64,000 nucleotides of DNA. It comes from Cycas panzhihuaensis (Eukaryota > Cycadophyta). Below are positions 24,201-35,433 of the stretch, in pieces. The DNA is taken from contig CM041465.1 in NCBI GenBank assembly GCA_023213395.1, positions 14,446,001 through 14,510,000 of the forward strand, read 5' to 3'. The notes under the pieces are model-generated. The model ran no database searches. It saw only the letters and a program-made list of their open reading frames with translations, and had not been told where the DNA came from. Each line of letters opens with the position of its first letter. Position 1 is the first letter of the stretch. The translations under genes and the position numbers were made by a program.

Positions 24201-24676
24201 AGTTCCAAAGGCAGCTCAACCTTAGGGCCTCCATCTTTGACTAATCAAAGAAGATGACGACAGGATCATCATACTCTATTCTCTTTGTGAAAACCCATTA
24301 TGGGCGTGGAAGAATAAAAGTATCTGCTCTATCCTATTTATGAAAACCTCATATGGATACGGAATGATAAGGGTTGTACTAGTTTTAGAAAATCAAAACA
24401 TGTGAAAATCCAAAAGGGCATAGGGGATGGCCAAACGGTATATGGACACTTAGCAGATTAAGCTGCACATTTAAGCTACTTGGCTATCAGGCTACATCAA
24501 AGAATCACCTTAGCCATTTTGATTTATAAAAGGGGTTATAGATTTTAGAAAGTTCATGGGTTTTAATTCTCCATGAGGGTTTTCCTACAAAAGTGTTATT
24601 TAGAATTTCAATATAATAATGAGGTTCAAATGGAGACCTCATAGAATAGATTTTCTCAAAATGACCTTCCACCATT
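24201..24676 (+). other. Element D 3' UTR with repeated GAAAACC motif
   Basis: Non-coding. Two imperfect copies of a unit of about 60 bp lie at about 24283-24370, each with a (T/A)TGAAAACC...TATGG core and then a purine run. The same arrangement occurs in E (about 43018-43115) and on the minus strand in K (about 53855-53945). Confidence 0.7.
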
Positions 24677-24687
24677 AAGGGGGGGAT
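24677..24687 (+). other. Element D polypurine tract
   Basis: AAGGGGGGGAT directly before the 3' LTR start TGAAAGAG; priming site for plus-strand DNA in this class. Confidence 0.88.
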
Positions 24688-24998
24688 TGAAAGAGATTAA
24701 TGTATTAAGGTCATTTGTGTAGATTAATTATGTGACCTTAGGATATATTGTTAGCATTGGTCTCTTAATGAAATGCACTTTATGTGCATTTAGATGTAAT
24801 TTTGGGTTCATGTCATTAAGCGAGAAAATCCTAATCCTAATGCTCACCCTTAATAATAAAAGACAAAATCTCAAGGAGGAAGTTATTATTCACTTTCACC
24901 TCCAAGCTTGCTCTCATATCTTGTTTCATTTCTTTTTCATTCTCCATTGCCATTGTATGCATGTGAGTGATTTATTCCCTAGATCCATCATTTCTTCA
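24688..24998 (+). repeat. Element D 3' LTR (311 bp)
   Basis: Starts TGAAAGAGATTAATG and ends CATTTCTTCA, followed by the right duplication CATCT. Pairs with 17430-17740. Confidence 0.93.
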
Positions 24999-25003
24999 CA
25001 TCT

Positions 25004-26068
25004 TACTCTTAATGAATAGCCCCTCTTGTGCCAAGAAGCTATAAAACACACAGCTTGGAGGAATACCATGCATGAAAAGTATCAATCTCTTATAAAAAAT
25101 GGTATATGGGAGCTCATTGACCTACCACTTAGAAGAAAGGTAGTTAGAAACAAATGGGTATACAAAAATAAATATAGATCTGATGATACCCTTGGAAAAC
25201 ACAAGGTAAGGTTGGTAGCAAAGAGATTCACACAAAGAGAAGGCATTGACTACACTGAAGTTTTTGCACCTACAACCAAGTGGCCTATAATTAGAATTGT
25301 TTTGGCCTTGGCAACCCAATAGGGATAGAAGATTCACTAGCTTGATGTAAAAATTACATTTCTCAATGGTAATCTTGAAGAAGAAATCTAAATGTCATAG
25401 CCTAAAGGATTTGAGATTACTGGTCTAGAGCATAAGGTGTGTAGACTCAAAAAGTCCTTATACAGCCTTAAACAAGCCCTTCATGCTTGGTTCACCAAGT
25501 TATCAAAAAGAATGAGGCAACTTAGATATGAGATTTGTGACTATTAGGATATGGATGCAACATTGTTCATCAAATGTAAAAAAGATAAAGTCACTTATCT
25601 CTTAATCTTTATAGATAGTATGCTTATAATAGAGAATAGTAAACAGGCAATTAGCTAGTTAAAAAAGGACTTAGCTAAAATGTTTGAACTATTTCACCTT
25701 GGATTGATGAAATACTACTTGGGGATTGAAGTCACCTAAAAAGATAGAAAATTATTTCTTTCTCAAGAAAAATACATCAACGATCCTCTAACAAAGTTTC
25801 AATTGGAAGATGTTTGAACTATAATCATTCTAATAGAACCTAATGTTAAACTAATAGCTAATGGTAATGATCGAGAGGCAAACACAACACTTTATAGACA
25901 ACTTGTAGGTAGTCTCATATATACTACTAATACAAGACCTAATATTGCATACTCTATTAGAATTCTTGCTTGTTACATGACAAATCCTAAACAAAATTAC
26001 TAGTAGATAATAGTGCGAGTATTGAGGTACCTTAAGACAACCAACAAATATGGTCTATTATATGAACC
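25004..26068 (+). pseudogene. Element E reverse transcriptase
   Basis: Starts within the RT entry (CQEAIKHTAWRNTMHEKY), then WELIDLPLRRKVVRNKWVYK, LVAKRFTQREGIDYTEVFAP, a decayed QLDVK-FLNG block and KSLYSLKQALHAWFTKL. The active site reads FIDSM at about 25610-25625, so the second catalytic aspartate is serine. It ends with GLLYEP at 26068, exactly where D continues into RNase H. The last five bases, GAACC (26064-26068), are the left duplication of G. E resumes at 42540. Confidence 0.87.
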
Positions 26069-28635
26069 TATTTCCCAGCTTCTGGGAATGGATACGGAGT
26101 CACCGACTCAGGTAAGTGCAGGTACGTCTCTCGCATTATCATCGCTTTCTTTTATTGGGTGTTTGCTTGCGTATCTGCATGTGTATGACTTTGTGGGCGA
26201 CCTTGTAGTCATCCACACTTATTTTTAGCCTATGACGACTATAGTAGGGGCACACTCCCCAGTGTGGCACCACAGTGACCACATTACTTCCCGCATCTGC
26301 CCTCCTCGCTCCAAGATCCACTAGGCTTGCACCACCTCCGCCCGTGTGATGACTCATCATCGTTTGCTTAGCTTGCCACCCCATTTGAGTCCTGTTTTTG
26401 CTCCCTTGGACCCGTTTGTTGGCTTGTGTACCCCCCGGGTAGATGTTTTAATCCCCTTTTTGCCCTTTTCGGTCATACTTTGACTGGGCGGTTGGTAGGC
26501 CCCATTTTTGGCTCTAGGTGCATCTGCCAGATTTTCGTGATCACTTGAATATCCGTGATCTGCGAAATTCGGCAAAGATCTGTTGTCTCAGGTTGTTTTA
26601 AAAATCCACCGTGGTAATTTCGCATTTATTATGAACCGCCACGTCTTCGGACCTTATTTCTCTTCCAGCCATGTCCTAATCGCACGCTTTAGGGTTTTGC
26701 TTGAGTATTTAAGCCCTTTTTGGCTCATTTTCAATGATCTTTTTTTTGCTCACTTTTGGAATTGCTCTCAAGGAAACACTCTCCTGCTCTGCTCTTCTCT
26801 GCTTGTATTCTTCAGAATGGACCTGCACCCTTCATACAGTGCCCAGCTCTCCTTTGGCGTGGCTGAGACATTCTCCCAGCCCCTCAAACGCCTTGGAGAG
26901 GGCTTCTTTGAAGTGGTTTCCAGCTGGTCTTCGCCCAGGCAGTCCATAAGTGCCCCAAGTGCAGGTGTTTCCCATCACATCTCCGTAGTGGGTCTCAAAC
27001 CTGCTCTACTTGCACTGGCCGATTCCTCGGCCCCTCTTCGGCTTCCTTGGGGCCGAGGCAAACCCCTTGCCTCCCCTTCGGTATTCCTTGTTTTATATTT
27101 GTTTTCTTGTGATATTTATGCTTGACTTGTTTGCTCTTGCTTGTTGAGAGTTGGTTTTCCTCCTTTTGAGGACTGCTATACCACTCTTTCTCGTGCTTCT
27201 TACTGCGTTCTTGCTCAAGGCGGCGTTGAGGGGTGGCATAGGTTTTGGAGAGGATTTGGGTGGATTCTGTACCACCTTCCACGCTCTCTAAGCGGCTCTA
27301 AGCCCTCCAAAGCCTCCCTCTTGCCCTATGCTGCCCTTGGCTTGCAAACAAGGGTTTGGAGGCTCCCTTTGGTTGCCCAAACCAGCGCTGTCACAAGTTG
27401 CAGCGCTGATTTGGGGCCTTTTGCTCAGGTTTGGGCATCACCCATAAGTCCCAACCACTGGTTTTTGCTTCACCTTTTCTTCTCGGTCGCTCGGTTTGCT
27501 CCTCATAGCATCCCGGTCCGCCGTGGGTTCCCTTGGGCCTCTCCTTGCCCTTTTTGCTGCCATTTTCCAGCCCTTGCTCTTGACTTTCTCCTTGCTGCCT
27601 CGTGGCTCTTGAGGGGAGGTTAGGGCATCATTTGTGGGAGGTAGGCCACTCTGAGGCTTACCCAATTATCTACTTTCACTTTGGTCACTTTCTTTTGGTA
27701 CTTTCATTGTTGGATTAGCACTAACGCATGTATATTCTGATTCTCGTTTATGTTATTTAGGCATATATTGTTAGAGTTTTTGTGTTGCATGTTAGTGCTC
27801 TCCCTTTGGGAAGAGAGAGAGACCGCTATTGCTTGCAGGTATTTGGGAAGCGTGGAGAACGTCGCCCATTGGCCTCGCTACCGGTAAGCACTTTTGTATG
27901 CGTTATGTTTTTATGCTGCTTCATTTATTAGTTAGTGCTTCCTTTCTTTCTTGGCATCGCATTTGATTTTCCGAGGAAGGTAAGGAAGCCCCCCTCTTTC
28001 GCCCATCGCAATATCTCGCATCCAGTACGTCGCGCGAAGTGGTTGGGTGCTCCTCGCGAAGGCTTCTTCATCACGCACGCCCTCGGCCCGGGTGCACGTT
28101 CCGTTCCCCTTCACTACCTCCTTTCCGCCTTTTATTTTTCTTGTAGTAACTAGCACATTGAAAGATAAAAAGGGAAAATTGGTTTGGTACTTGTTTGCGA
28201 TTCGTTTGTCTTGTTACATGTATCTTTACCGTTCGTAGGAAAGATTGTAGGAGCCCTCTTCTCCCCTACCTTTCCTTCTTTCTCCTTAACCACACAAGTG
28301 CCTTGCTTTTCGCATCACTCGTGTACCCGGTTAGGTTGTGTAGGCATACTCTTGGCCTATCTCCATTAGGTCCTCTCTCTCCTTCCGCCACCCAAGGGTG
28401 GGAGGGTCCTACTCCTAGGTCAATCCAGGTTTGCCCCACGCACCTTCACCCCTTATTCGAAGCGGTGAAGGGTCACTCGATAGTAGCCATACTCCATTGT
28501 AGATCCTGAACTCGCTCCAACAAGCAGGCGCTTCTGCGTGATAGTTACTCACCTTTTAGGTTCCACCTTCTATTATTTCACCACTCACTCTCCCCATACC
28601 TATCGGTTAGGTAGTTATCTCATGTGACGCGTCCA
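26069..28635 (+). repeat. Element G 5' LTR (2567 bp)
   Basis: Starts TATTTCCCAGC (N, its relative, has TGTTTCCCAGC) and ends GCGTCCA. It pairs with 39959-42534. A TATA-like TATTTAA at 26706-26712 precedes a conserved AGCCCTTTTTGGCTCATTTT stretch in both LTRs and is the best promoter candidate. Open frames such as 26583-27125 and 27141-27623 recur partly in the other LTR but show no domain and are not called as genes. Confidence 0.94.
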
Positions 28636-28648
28636 CTAGCGACCATCT

Positions 28649-28660
28649 TGGGGCGCCAAG
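28649..28660 (+). other. Element G candidate primer-binding site
   Basis: TGGGGCGCCAAG begins 14 bases after the LTR end and starts with the TGG expected opposite a tRNA CCA end. It is not the initiator-Met site used by the copias. I do not assign the tRNA. Confidence 0.5.
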
Positions 28661-28806
28661 AAGGGAGCTAGTTTCGCTCTCTTCGGTTGGTTTCGCTACT
28701 CTTGCGTGATCCTTTTTATACCTATTTCCATCTCCACCTTCCCCACCCCCCAACCCCTCTCTTTTACCCCTCTTTCTCTTTTCCTAACATCGTCGGTTAA
28801 CCTTGC

Positions 28807-29073
28807 ATGCGACGTTTCTCTTGTCGTTTACGCGATCTACCTCCTTTGTTAGAGGACCCCGAGTATCGCCTTCTTGCCTCGTTAGATCCGACTATGGAGG
28901 GATACTCTTCCGATTGGACCTACCACACTTCAACCATGGAAACCCATGCCTTTCCTTCTACTATTCCTGGGTCCACCCAAGTGGGTGATGACCCCTTTAT
29001 TACCCAAATGACCAACACCTTTCACTTGGCCCATCCTCCTACCCATGCCGTGGAAGGATCCGGTTCCTCTTGA
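28807..29073 (+). pseudogene. Element G short ORF ahead of gag
   Basis: Open 88-codon frame (MRRFSCRLRDLPPLLEDPEY, later HTSTMETHAFPSTIPGSTQ) between the primer site and the gag domain. It shares a frame with the gag core downstream (from 29673) but is separated by a shifted stretch. It may be the original gag N-terminus rather than a separate gene. No domain recognised. Confidence 0.45.
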
Positions 29074-31107
29074 GGCTTACCACGTGGTTGGCGATTCTTA
29101 TAAGGAACATTAGGAACCTACTTTGTTCAAGGTTAGATCACCTCTTCGAGTATGTAGGGACCCCTCCTGTTAACGTAGTTGAAGCTCTTAGTGAGTATCA
29201 TTGCAAGACGCTTGCGCTGCCTGGATGGCTTGAGGATGCCCTTCGTGGAGGAGCCTCTTCCTCTTCCGCTCCTCTGCCGCATGCCTCATCCTCATCCACC
29301 CTTCTTGTGACAACAAATCCCTTCGTGCCTACACGTACGTCCCACTCATTTCCTATTCCTGTAGTGGGGGCACGTGTGGCACCTTTCGTCCCTCATCAAG
29401 GTCCTAATGCCTTAGGATCTTCTCGTGGTGTGTCTTTCCCTCAATTGAGGGTTAGCATACCCGCTCCTAATCAAACCAATGTGCCATCTCCTAATGTGGC
29501 ACATGCTGCTCCTAGTAGGCCTATTGGCCCTACTAGCTTTCCAATCACTAGTCGTGTGGGATCCGCTCCCACGCATCCTCCAACCCAGCACGTTGATGCT
29601 TCCTTCTACGTTCCCCCAAGGTATACTTCTCAACCTTGGGGGCAAGGTAGAGGAAGCCATCTTCCGTTCTGAGGTGGATCCGCTACACCCATATGGGGTC
29701 GCTCCACCTACGGGTGGCCCATATGGGCAAAACTCGGTTCCACATCCCGCTTGCCCATCTTCCAACGCAATCCCATCCGTTGTGCCTTCGCAAGGGAACT
29801 CAACTCCCTTCTAAGGCACATACCCCCATGCCTCTTTTCAGCAAGGGGCACTTCCTCAAGGAGGGATGGGTGTTCGACCCCCACCCGCTCCTTATGCGTT
29901 ACCTACTTCGACATTCGTTGATCCTACGATTCAGGCAAGGGTGCGCCCCTTCATGGACTTTAGGTCAACCCCTCTTTCGGTTGAGGCGTTGCGAACCAAC
30001 TTGCCGCCTCATCCCCCTGAAGTTCCTAGATTCGATGGAACTTTGTCGTAAGACCCGGCAGAGTATGTCCATAGTTTTTCTATGGCATGCATCGATTATT
30101 GGGCTTACGACCATATTTTGATGAAACTTTTTCCGCGATCCCTGCAGGGTGACGCCCTTAAGTGGTTCTATCGTCTCCCTGCCCACTCAATCCATTCATT
30201 CCAGCAATTGGTGGACGAGTTCATCAACTATTTTGATGTAGCCCGTCCATTCGAGAGCGGAATGAAGTCCCTTCTTTCGCTCAAACAAGGTCACAATGAG
30301 ATGAATCGTGACTTTGTGTGGCGATTCCACGACTTGCTTCACTCCACTAAGGCAACATTGCCCGAGGAGCTGAAGCGAGACCTGTTCGTCAATGCACTTC
30401 ATCCCGAAGTCCACGTGGAAGTCCTTAAGATGGGGGCAACCACATGTGATTCTGTGATCGCCAAGTGCTTGGCGTTGGAGGCTATTGAGATCCAAGCTGG
30501 TCTCAAGAAACCTCTTAAGCCCTCACAACGCCGTGAGGCACCACCCCCTACCAAGGATAACAAACCTTCCCAACCAACTCGGTCTTCCTCTCATCCTACC
30601 GAGAGGACTTTAGACCCTCTCACATCAGCTATATGCTCATTCGAGCGTACGATGAAGGAGCTCAAGCTTCAAGGTCCTTCATCCCCTACATCAAACAAAC
30701 AAGTCCAACAAACCACCCAAGCTCCTCTTCCCAGGAATGGAAACGCCCAGTCCTCTCAAGCGAGAAGGTCTGACCCTCCGCTTAAGAAGAAGTGGTGCTC
30801 CATTCATGGGGATTGCTTCCACGACGATTCGTGTTGTAGGGCCCAGCATCCAAAGGATGCCCCTCGACGCGATTCTTCTCCCAAATGGGCCTCAAGGCCT
30901 AATTTGGATCAACCAGTTCATAAGGATCCGTTCCCTAAACATGGGGAATGTGATCGCAATACCCAAACCAAGAATAATCAGAACCGAGGAAGATCGCCTG
31001 ATCCCCGTCCTTCCGCGACAAAGGGAAGGGCACTTAACTCTTCTTCCTCTTCTCGTTCTCTCCCACCGCACCGTCGCCTTCACGACCGGAGCAGGGGAAG
31101 AAGGTGA
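29070..31107 (+). pseudogene. Element G gag (gypsy, Retrotrans_gag type)
   Basis: A Pro/Ser/Thr-rich N-terminal region (29070-29672) lies in one frame. After a frameshift near 29670, the rest continues to 31107 in another, with stops near 29815 and 30052. The capsid core at 30082-30480 has the typical gypsy blocks: GDALKWFYRLPAHSIHSFQQ, DEFINYFDVARPFESGMKSL, RDFVWRFHDLL and LPEELKRDLFVNALHPEV. The C-terminal part is low-complexity and basic with a Cys/His-containing segment (WCSIHGDCFHDDSCC) that may be the remains of a nucleocapsid finger. Element I carries the same core on the minus strand. Confidence 0.88.
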
Positions 31108-31324
31108 TCCGATTGTGAAGCAACTCCGACTTTTGCCCTTACGTGATCTCAAGCCGCTAAGGAAGCGGTGGGAGCTACTGGTTCTTCTGCCCCTTGAGGC
31201 CCTCTTGGGAGACCCTTTCTCCTAAGTCCCTCTCTTTCCCAAGGCTATTCCTGTACGCCTGGGTCGTTACGATTTCTGAAGGGCACTTACCCAACCTACT
31301 GGGAAGGGTAAGCCTTTCTCCATC

Positions 31325-31855
31325 GTGGACGAGCTCCATACGGTCGCGGCAGGAATGTCCTTGATGGACGTTCTGAGGAGTTGTCCCGAGCAGCGGGCCC
31401 TCCTCCTGGAAGCTTTAGGATCGAGTGATGTACCTATCCATGCTTTGGGTATCGCCCAAGGTCGTGGACCCACTATTTCCTTTGATCCTAAGGATCTTCC
31501 CCCCGCCGGTGAAAGGGAACGTCAGTGGAACTTCCCATTCACCATCACGATTGATACGCCTGATTGTACTCTTCAAAGAACTGTTGTCGACAACGGCTCT
31601 TCCGTCAATGCCATGCCCTTGCGTGTCATGCAAGAGCTTGGTATTTCTGCCTTGGAACCCGTTCCCTGGCGATGCCAAGGTTATGATGGTAGCGAGAAGA
31701 CCCCTCTGGGATCTGTCGCGATTCCGCTCACCCTTGAGGGAAAGACCGTTCTCGCCGACGTTGTAGTCCTCGACGTTGATGTGGATTACAACCTCCTTTT
31801 AGGTCGTCCATGGCTCGACCAAATGGGAGCCGTGTGCTCGACTCTTTGGGGATAA
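31325..31855 (+). pseudogene. Element G aspartic protease
   Basis: 176-codon open frame. The protease fold is indicated by VVDNGSSVNAMPLRVMQELG, where the usual D-S/T-G catalytic motif reads DNG: the aspartate and glycine are kept. The second signature is VDYNLLLGRPWLDQMGAV near the end, typical of plant gypsy proteases (hydrophobic-hydrophobic-G-R-P-W). The frame differs from gag core, so a shift lies between 31107 and 31325. The same pair of blocks appears in I at about 49800-50110. Confidence 0.87.
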
Positions 31856-32804
31856 CTTAAATTCGTCCATGACGGACGAATGAGAGTGATTCCCCGCGAA
31901 CGCCCTTTTATCAAACAAACCCGTTCCACTAGTTCGGAAAACCAGGGTTCATCTACTCACGCCTCAGCTTGCTCTATTGGTATACCTAACCCGTCCGAAG
32001 AAGACCCCGCGTCTTCTCCCCCTAGTCTCACGCGGTTCGCCCCTATTGGCATTGGGAGTTACGGGTACCTTACTTTCTTTAGCGACGATGAGTCACTCGA
32101 CGAAGACAAGGATTATCCTCACCCCGTCTCTTTCCTTCGCTCCAGTAGGTCGCACCTGCTTTGTTCTAGATCCCCATCTAGAACCTCTCTCATTGGTTAG
32201 GCTAGCCCCTTGTGCATGTCACATGTCATCGCTCGTGTTGACTCGCCTGTTGCCAATTCTTCTTTTTCATTACCCCCCGTAGGTAATGGTTTTGAGGAAT
32301 TGCCTTTCGCTCCTTCCGAGGAGCATCTTTCTGGTTTTCCTTTGGATTTCTGTGAGGAAGTTGAGCAACCCGACGGTCATCTCGGTCCCGTTGCTCCTAC
32401 TCCCTCCAGCGCTTCTTCTACTCGAAGTAAGGTCATCCATGGGGTGGATTATTTCAAGGATGACGAAGCCCTGCTTGAGCACCTAGCAGGCCTTGTGCCC
32501 AACTTGCCTTCTAGTCACCACCGGCTTGGTCATCAGAAGATTCTCGCGATTGGGTCCACGCTTGCTGACCCGATCCCGTCTCGTATTCCTCCTCCTCCCG
32601 TTGATCTTGCCCCTCTCCACTTCGAGGAGGGCAACGCCATGTGCATGGGGGCAACTCAAGACGTAGTCTTGGCCCCGGGCAAGGTCATTAAGGTCGGGTT
32701 GGAATGTTCTCCTGATGAGATAAGGGAATACTCCCTTCTGTTCTAGGAGTTTCGAGACATTTTTGTGTGGGATTATACTGACATGAAGGGAATCGACCCA
32801 TCGA
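31856..32804 (+). pseudogene. Element G protease-RT linker
   Basis: Same frame as protease, interrupted by stops near 31856, 32201 and 32747. Acidic, serine/proline-rich and not conserved in sequence except at its end, where FVWDYTDMKGIDPSIVTHNL (about 32762-32821) is the usual lead-in to gypsy RT. A frameshift then moves into the RT frame. Confidence 0.75.
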
Positions 32805-34361
32805 TTGTCACTCATAACCTCACCACCCTTCCTGGCGCCCGCCTGGCGCGGGCGTCCCCTTCACCCGAAGCTCTCTGCTGCCGTCAAGATGGAGGTTGAG
32901 AAGCTTCTGGACGCTGGGCTCATTACTTCTATTGACTACCCTAAGTGCGTCTCCAACATTGTTCCCGTTGCTAAAAAGAACGGGGCAATCCGTATATGCG
33001 TCGACTTTCGCGACATCAACAACGCTTGTCCTAAGGACAATTTTCCGTTACCCTTCCTAGATCAAGTCATTGATCGCATCGCCGGATTCGAAGTGATGTC
33101 CCTAATGGACGGCTTCTCCAGTTACAACCAAATTCAGATTTCTCCCGAAGACCGCCATAAGACGGCCTTCACTACTCCCTGGGGTACCTTCGCCTATAAA
33201 GCGATGCACTTTGGCCTTAAAAATGCAGGCGCTACTTACCAAAGAGCCATGCATTTCGTCTTCCATGATCTCATCAATGACACGCTGGAGGTCTTCATGG
33301 ATGATATGATGGGTCTCTCCCGCGCGAGAGCCCATCACCCTTCCGACTTGCGTGCCATCTTCTCACGATGCCGCAAGTATCACGTCAGTCTTAATCCGCT
33401 TAAATGTGTGTTTGTCGTTACCTCGGGTAAACTCCTTAAATTCCTTGTATCCAAACGGGGAATTCAGATCGACCCTGACAAAGTCAGGGTGATCCTCGAC
33501 ATGCTGCCACCTAGAACTCAACGCCAGATTAAATCATTTCTAGGCAGGCTCGGTTTCCTTAGGTGCTTCTTAGCCGACTTCGCTGTGAGCGCTAAACCCC
33601 TCACGAACCTGTTGAAGAAGGGAGCTCCTTTTGCCTGGTCTGACAAGACCCAAAAGGCCTTCGAAGGACTCAAAGAAGCCCTGGCTTCCACTCCTACGTT
33701 GGCGCCTCCCCGTTTCGATAGGCCCTTCATCTTGTATACCTCAGCGACTGACAAATCCTTGGGCGCTATACTCGCTCAGGAGGACGACTCAGGAACTGAG
33801 AGAGCTATATACTTCATCAGTCGCACCCTTGTGGCTATTGAGCTTAATTATTCCCCTGCCGAGAAGGAATGCCTCTCCTTAGTCCATGCGACCAAGAAGT
33901 TTAGGCACTACTTACTCGACAATACTACCAAGGTGATCGTTCAATCTGATCCCTTGAGATACTTACTAACCCGTTCAGATTTGACGGGTAGGACCGGTCG
34001 TTGGGCCGTCCTACTCCAAGAATTTGATCTCCTTATCGTTAACCAGAAATCAAAGAAGGGAATGATAGTGGCCGAGCAACTTACGGACGCCCCTATCCCT
34101 AACTCCTTTGATACTCCCGTTGACGACTCTCTCCCCGATGAGTTTATCTTGACGATTCAGGGAGCTCCTCCCCATCCACTCATCGACAATGAGTGGTACG
34201 GTGACATAGTGTGGTATCTCATGCAGCAGCAATACCGCCCCGACGCTAGTAATAAAGTTAAATCTCGTATCCGGACTTCTGCCAGGCAATACCTCCTCGT
34301 GGACGAGGTATTGTATAAGAGGTCCTTTGACGGGATCCTCCTTCGCTGCGTCACACTGTGA
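32805..34361 (+). pseudogene. Element G reverse transcriptase and RNase H
   Basis: 518-codon open frame with no internal stop. RT blocks: VAKKNGAIRICVDFRDINNA, CPKDNFPLPFLDQVIDRIAG, SLMDGFSSYNQIQI, TPWGTFAYKAMHFGLKNAGA, and the catalytic box VFMDDMM (DD kept; the aromatic of YxDD is phenylalanine). RNase H starts near FILYTSATDKSLGAILAQED, has the KECLSLVHATKKFRHYL block and ends near GMIVAEQLTDAPIP. I see no second RNase H-like domain between this and integrase, although many Tat elements have one. The protein ends in the N-terminal part of the integrase lead-in. Confidence 0.92.
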
Positions 34362-35433
34362 CGGCCAGTGTGCTTCGCGAATGCCACCACAGCATTTGTG
34401 GAGGTCACTTTGGGGGCCAGTTTATGGCTCAGAGGATCCTTCGCATGGGCTACTTTTGGCCGTCTCTTTTTAAAGACGCTCACGCCTTTGCTCTGAAATG
34501 TCGGCGATGTCAAGAGCACGCCAACATTTCCCATGTGCCTTCCGAGGCCTTGCATCCTATTGTTTTGCCATGGCCCTTCGCTCAGTAGGGACTAGACCTC
34601 ATTGGGGCTATCTCCCCACCTTCGTAAATCACGACAAGTTCATCTTGACTGCCACGGAGTATTTCACCAAATGGGTGGAGGCCATCCCCTTGATCACTAC
34701 TCCTGGCAAAACGATTGCTACATTCATTTATCAGCACATCATTTGCCGTTTCAGAATTCTGGATGTCCTAATCACCGACAATGGAACTCTTTTCTGTAAT
34801 AAGGAGGTGGATGAGCTTTGTGAGAAGTTCAAAATTTCTCACAAGACTTCTTCCCCTTATTACCCTCAGGCAAATGGCCAAGTGGAATCTTTTAATAAGA
34901 CTCTTGTCAGCATCCTCAAGAAAACCGTCGCTCAATCTCAAAGGGATTGGCACCTTCAGTTGCCCTCCGCCTTGTGGGCTTATCGTACCTCTATCCATTC
35001 CGCCACGGGAATGACCCCGTTCTCCCTGGTCTACGGTACTAAGGCGGTACTCCCGTTGGAGGTGGAGATTCCTTCCTTGCGAGTCTCCCTTCGAGGTTTC
35101 ATCGAGGAAGAGTCGATCCATCAGGCCCGCCTGCTCGATCTTGAAGCTTTGGATGAGAGACGCTTAGCCGCCTATCAGGCTAACCTAGCATCCAAAGGCC
35201 GCTCACAAAGGGCCTATGATAAACGCCTTCGTTCCCGCCCTTTGTTTCCTGGGGACTATGTCCTTAAGCTTGAATATCTCCATGACCGTTTGACCAAATT
35301 CAAACCCCGATGGGTTGGTCCTTTCGTCCTTATCGAATCCCTCGATAATGGTGCTTATAGGATAGCCACCCTGGAAGGGCTCGAATTTGAGAAAGCCGTT
35401 AATGGGATGTTCCTTAAGAAGTTTTACGCATGA
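34358..35433 (+). pseudogene. Element G integrase
   Basis: The HHCC zinc domain lies in the first frame (HHSICGGHFGGQFMAQRIL, then CRRCQEHANISH, 34358-34588). A shift then leads to the core at 34498-35433. The core reads TATEYFTKWVEAIPL where the family has aspartate (34657-34659 codes Glu), then LITDNGTLFCN (second aspartate kept) and NGQVESFNKTL (glutamate kept). The C-terminal part has the GDYVLKLEYLHDRLTKFKPRWVGPFV block and ends without a chromodomain, which fits the Ogre/Tat side of gypsy. Confidence 0.9.

Larger units (their letters stand above)
17430..24998 (+). mobile_element. Element D: full-length Ty1/copia, same family as its target E
   Basis: 7569 bp with two 311-bp LTRs, a primer-binding site, a 1.9-kb leader, gag, protease, integrase, RT, RNase H, a 3' UTR and a polypurine tract. 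The exact target duplication is CATCT (17425-17429 and 24999-25003). It is inserted into E at the start of RT; the flanking E sequences join in the order seen in D itself. The left terminus is TAAAAGAG against TGAAAGAG at the right LTR. LTRs differ at many sites, so the insertion is not recent. Confidence 0.94.

Noticed and set aside
26520-26590. Imperfect inverted repeat upstream of the TATA-like box in the G LTRs
   Set aside because: Arms mismatch and the region differs between the 5' and 3' LTR and N; not clear enough to claim a structure.
26583-28509. Several plus-strand ORFs of 60-180 codons in the G 5' LTR, partly repeated at 40445-42133
   Set aside because: They lie inside LTRs, have low-complexity compositions and no domains, and are broken differently in the two LTR copies.
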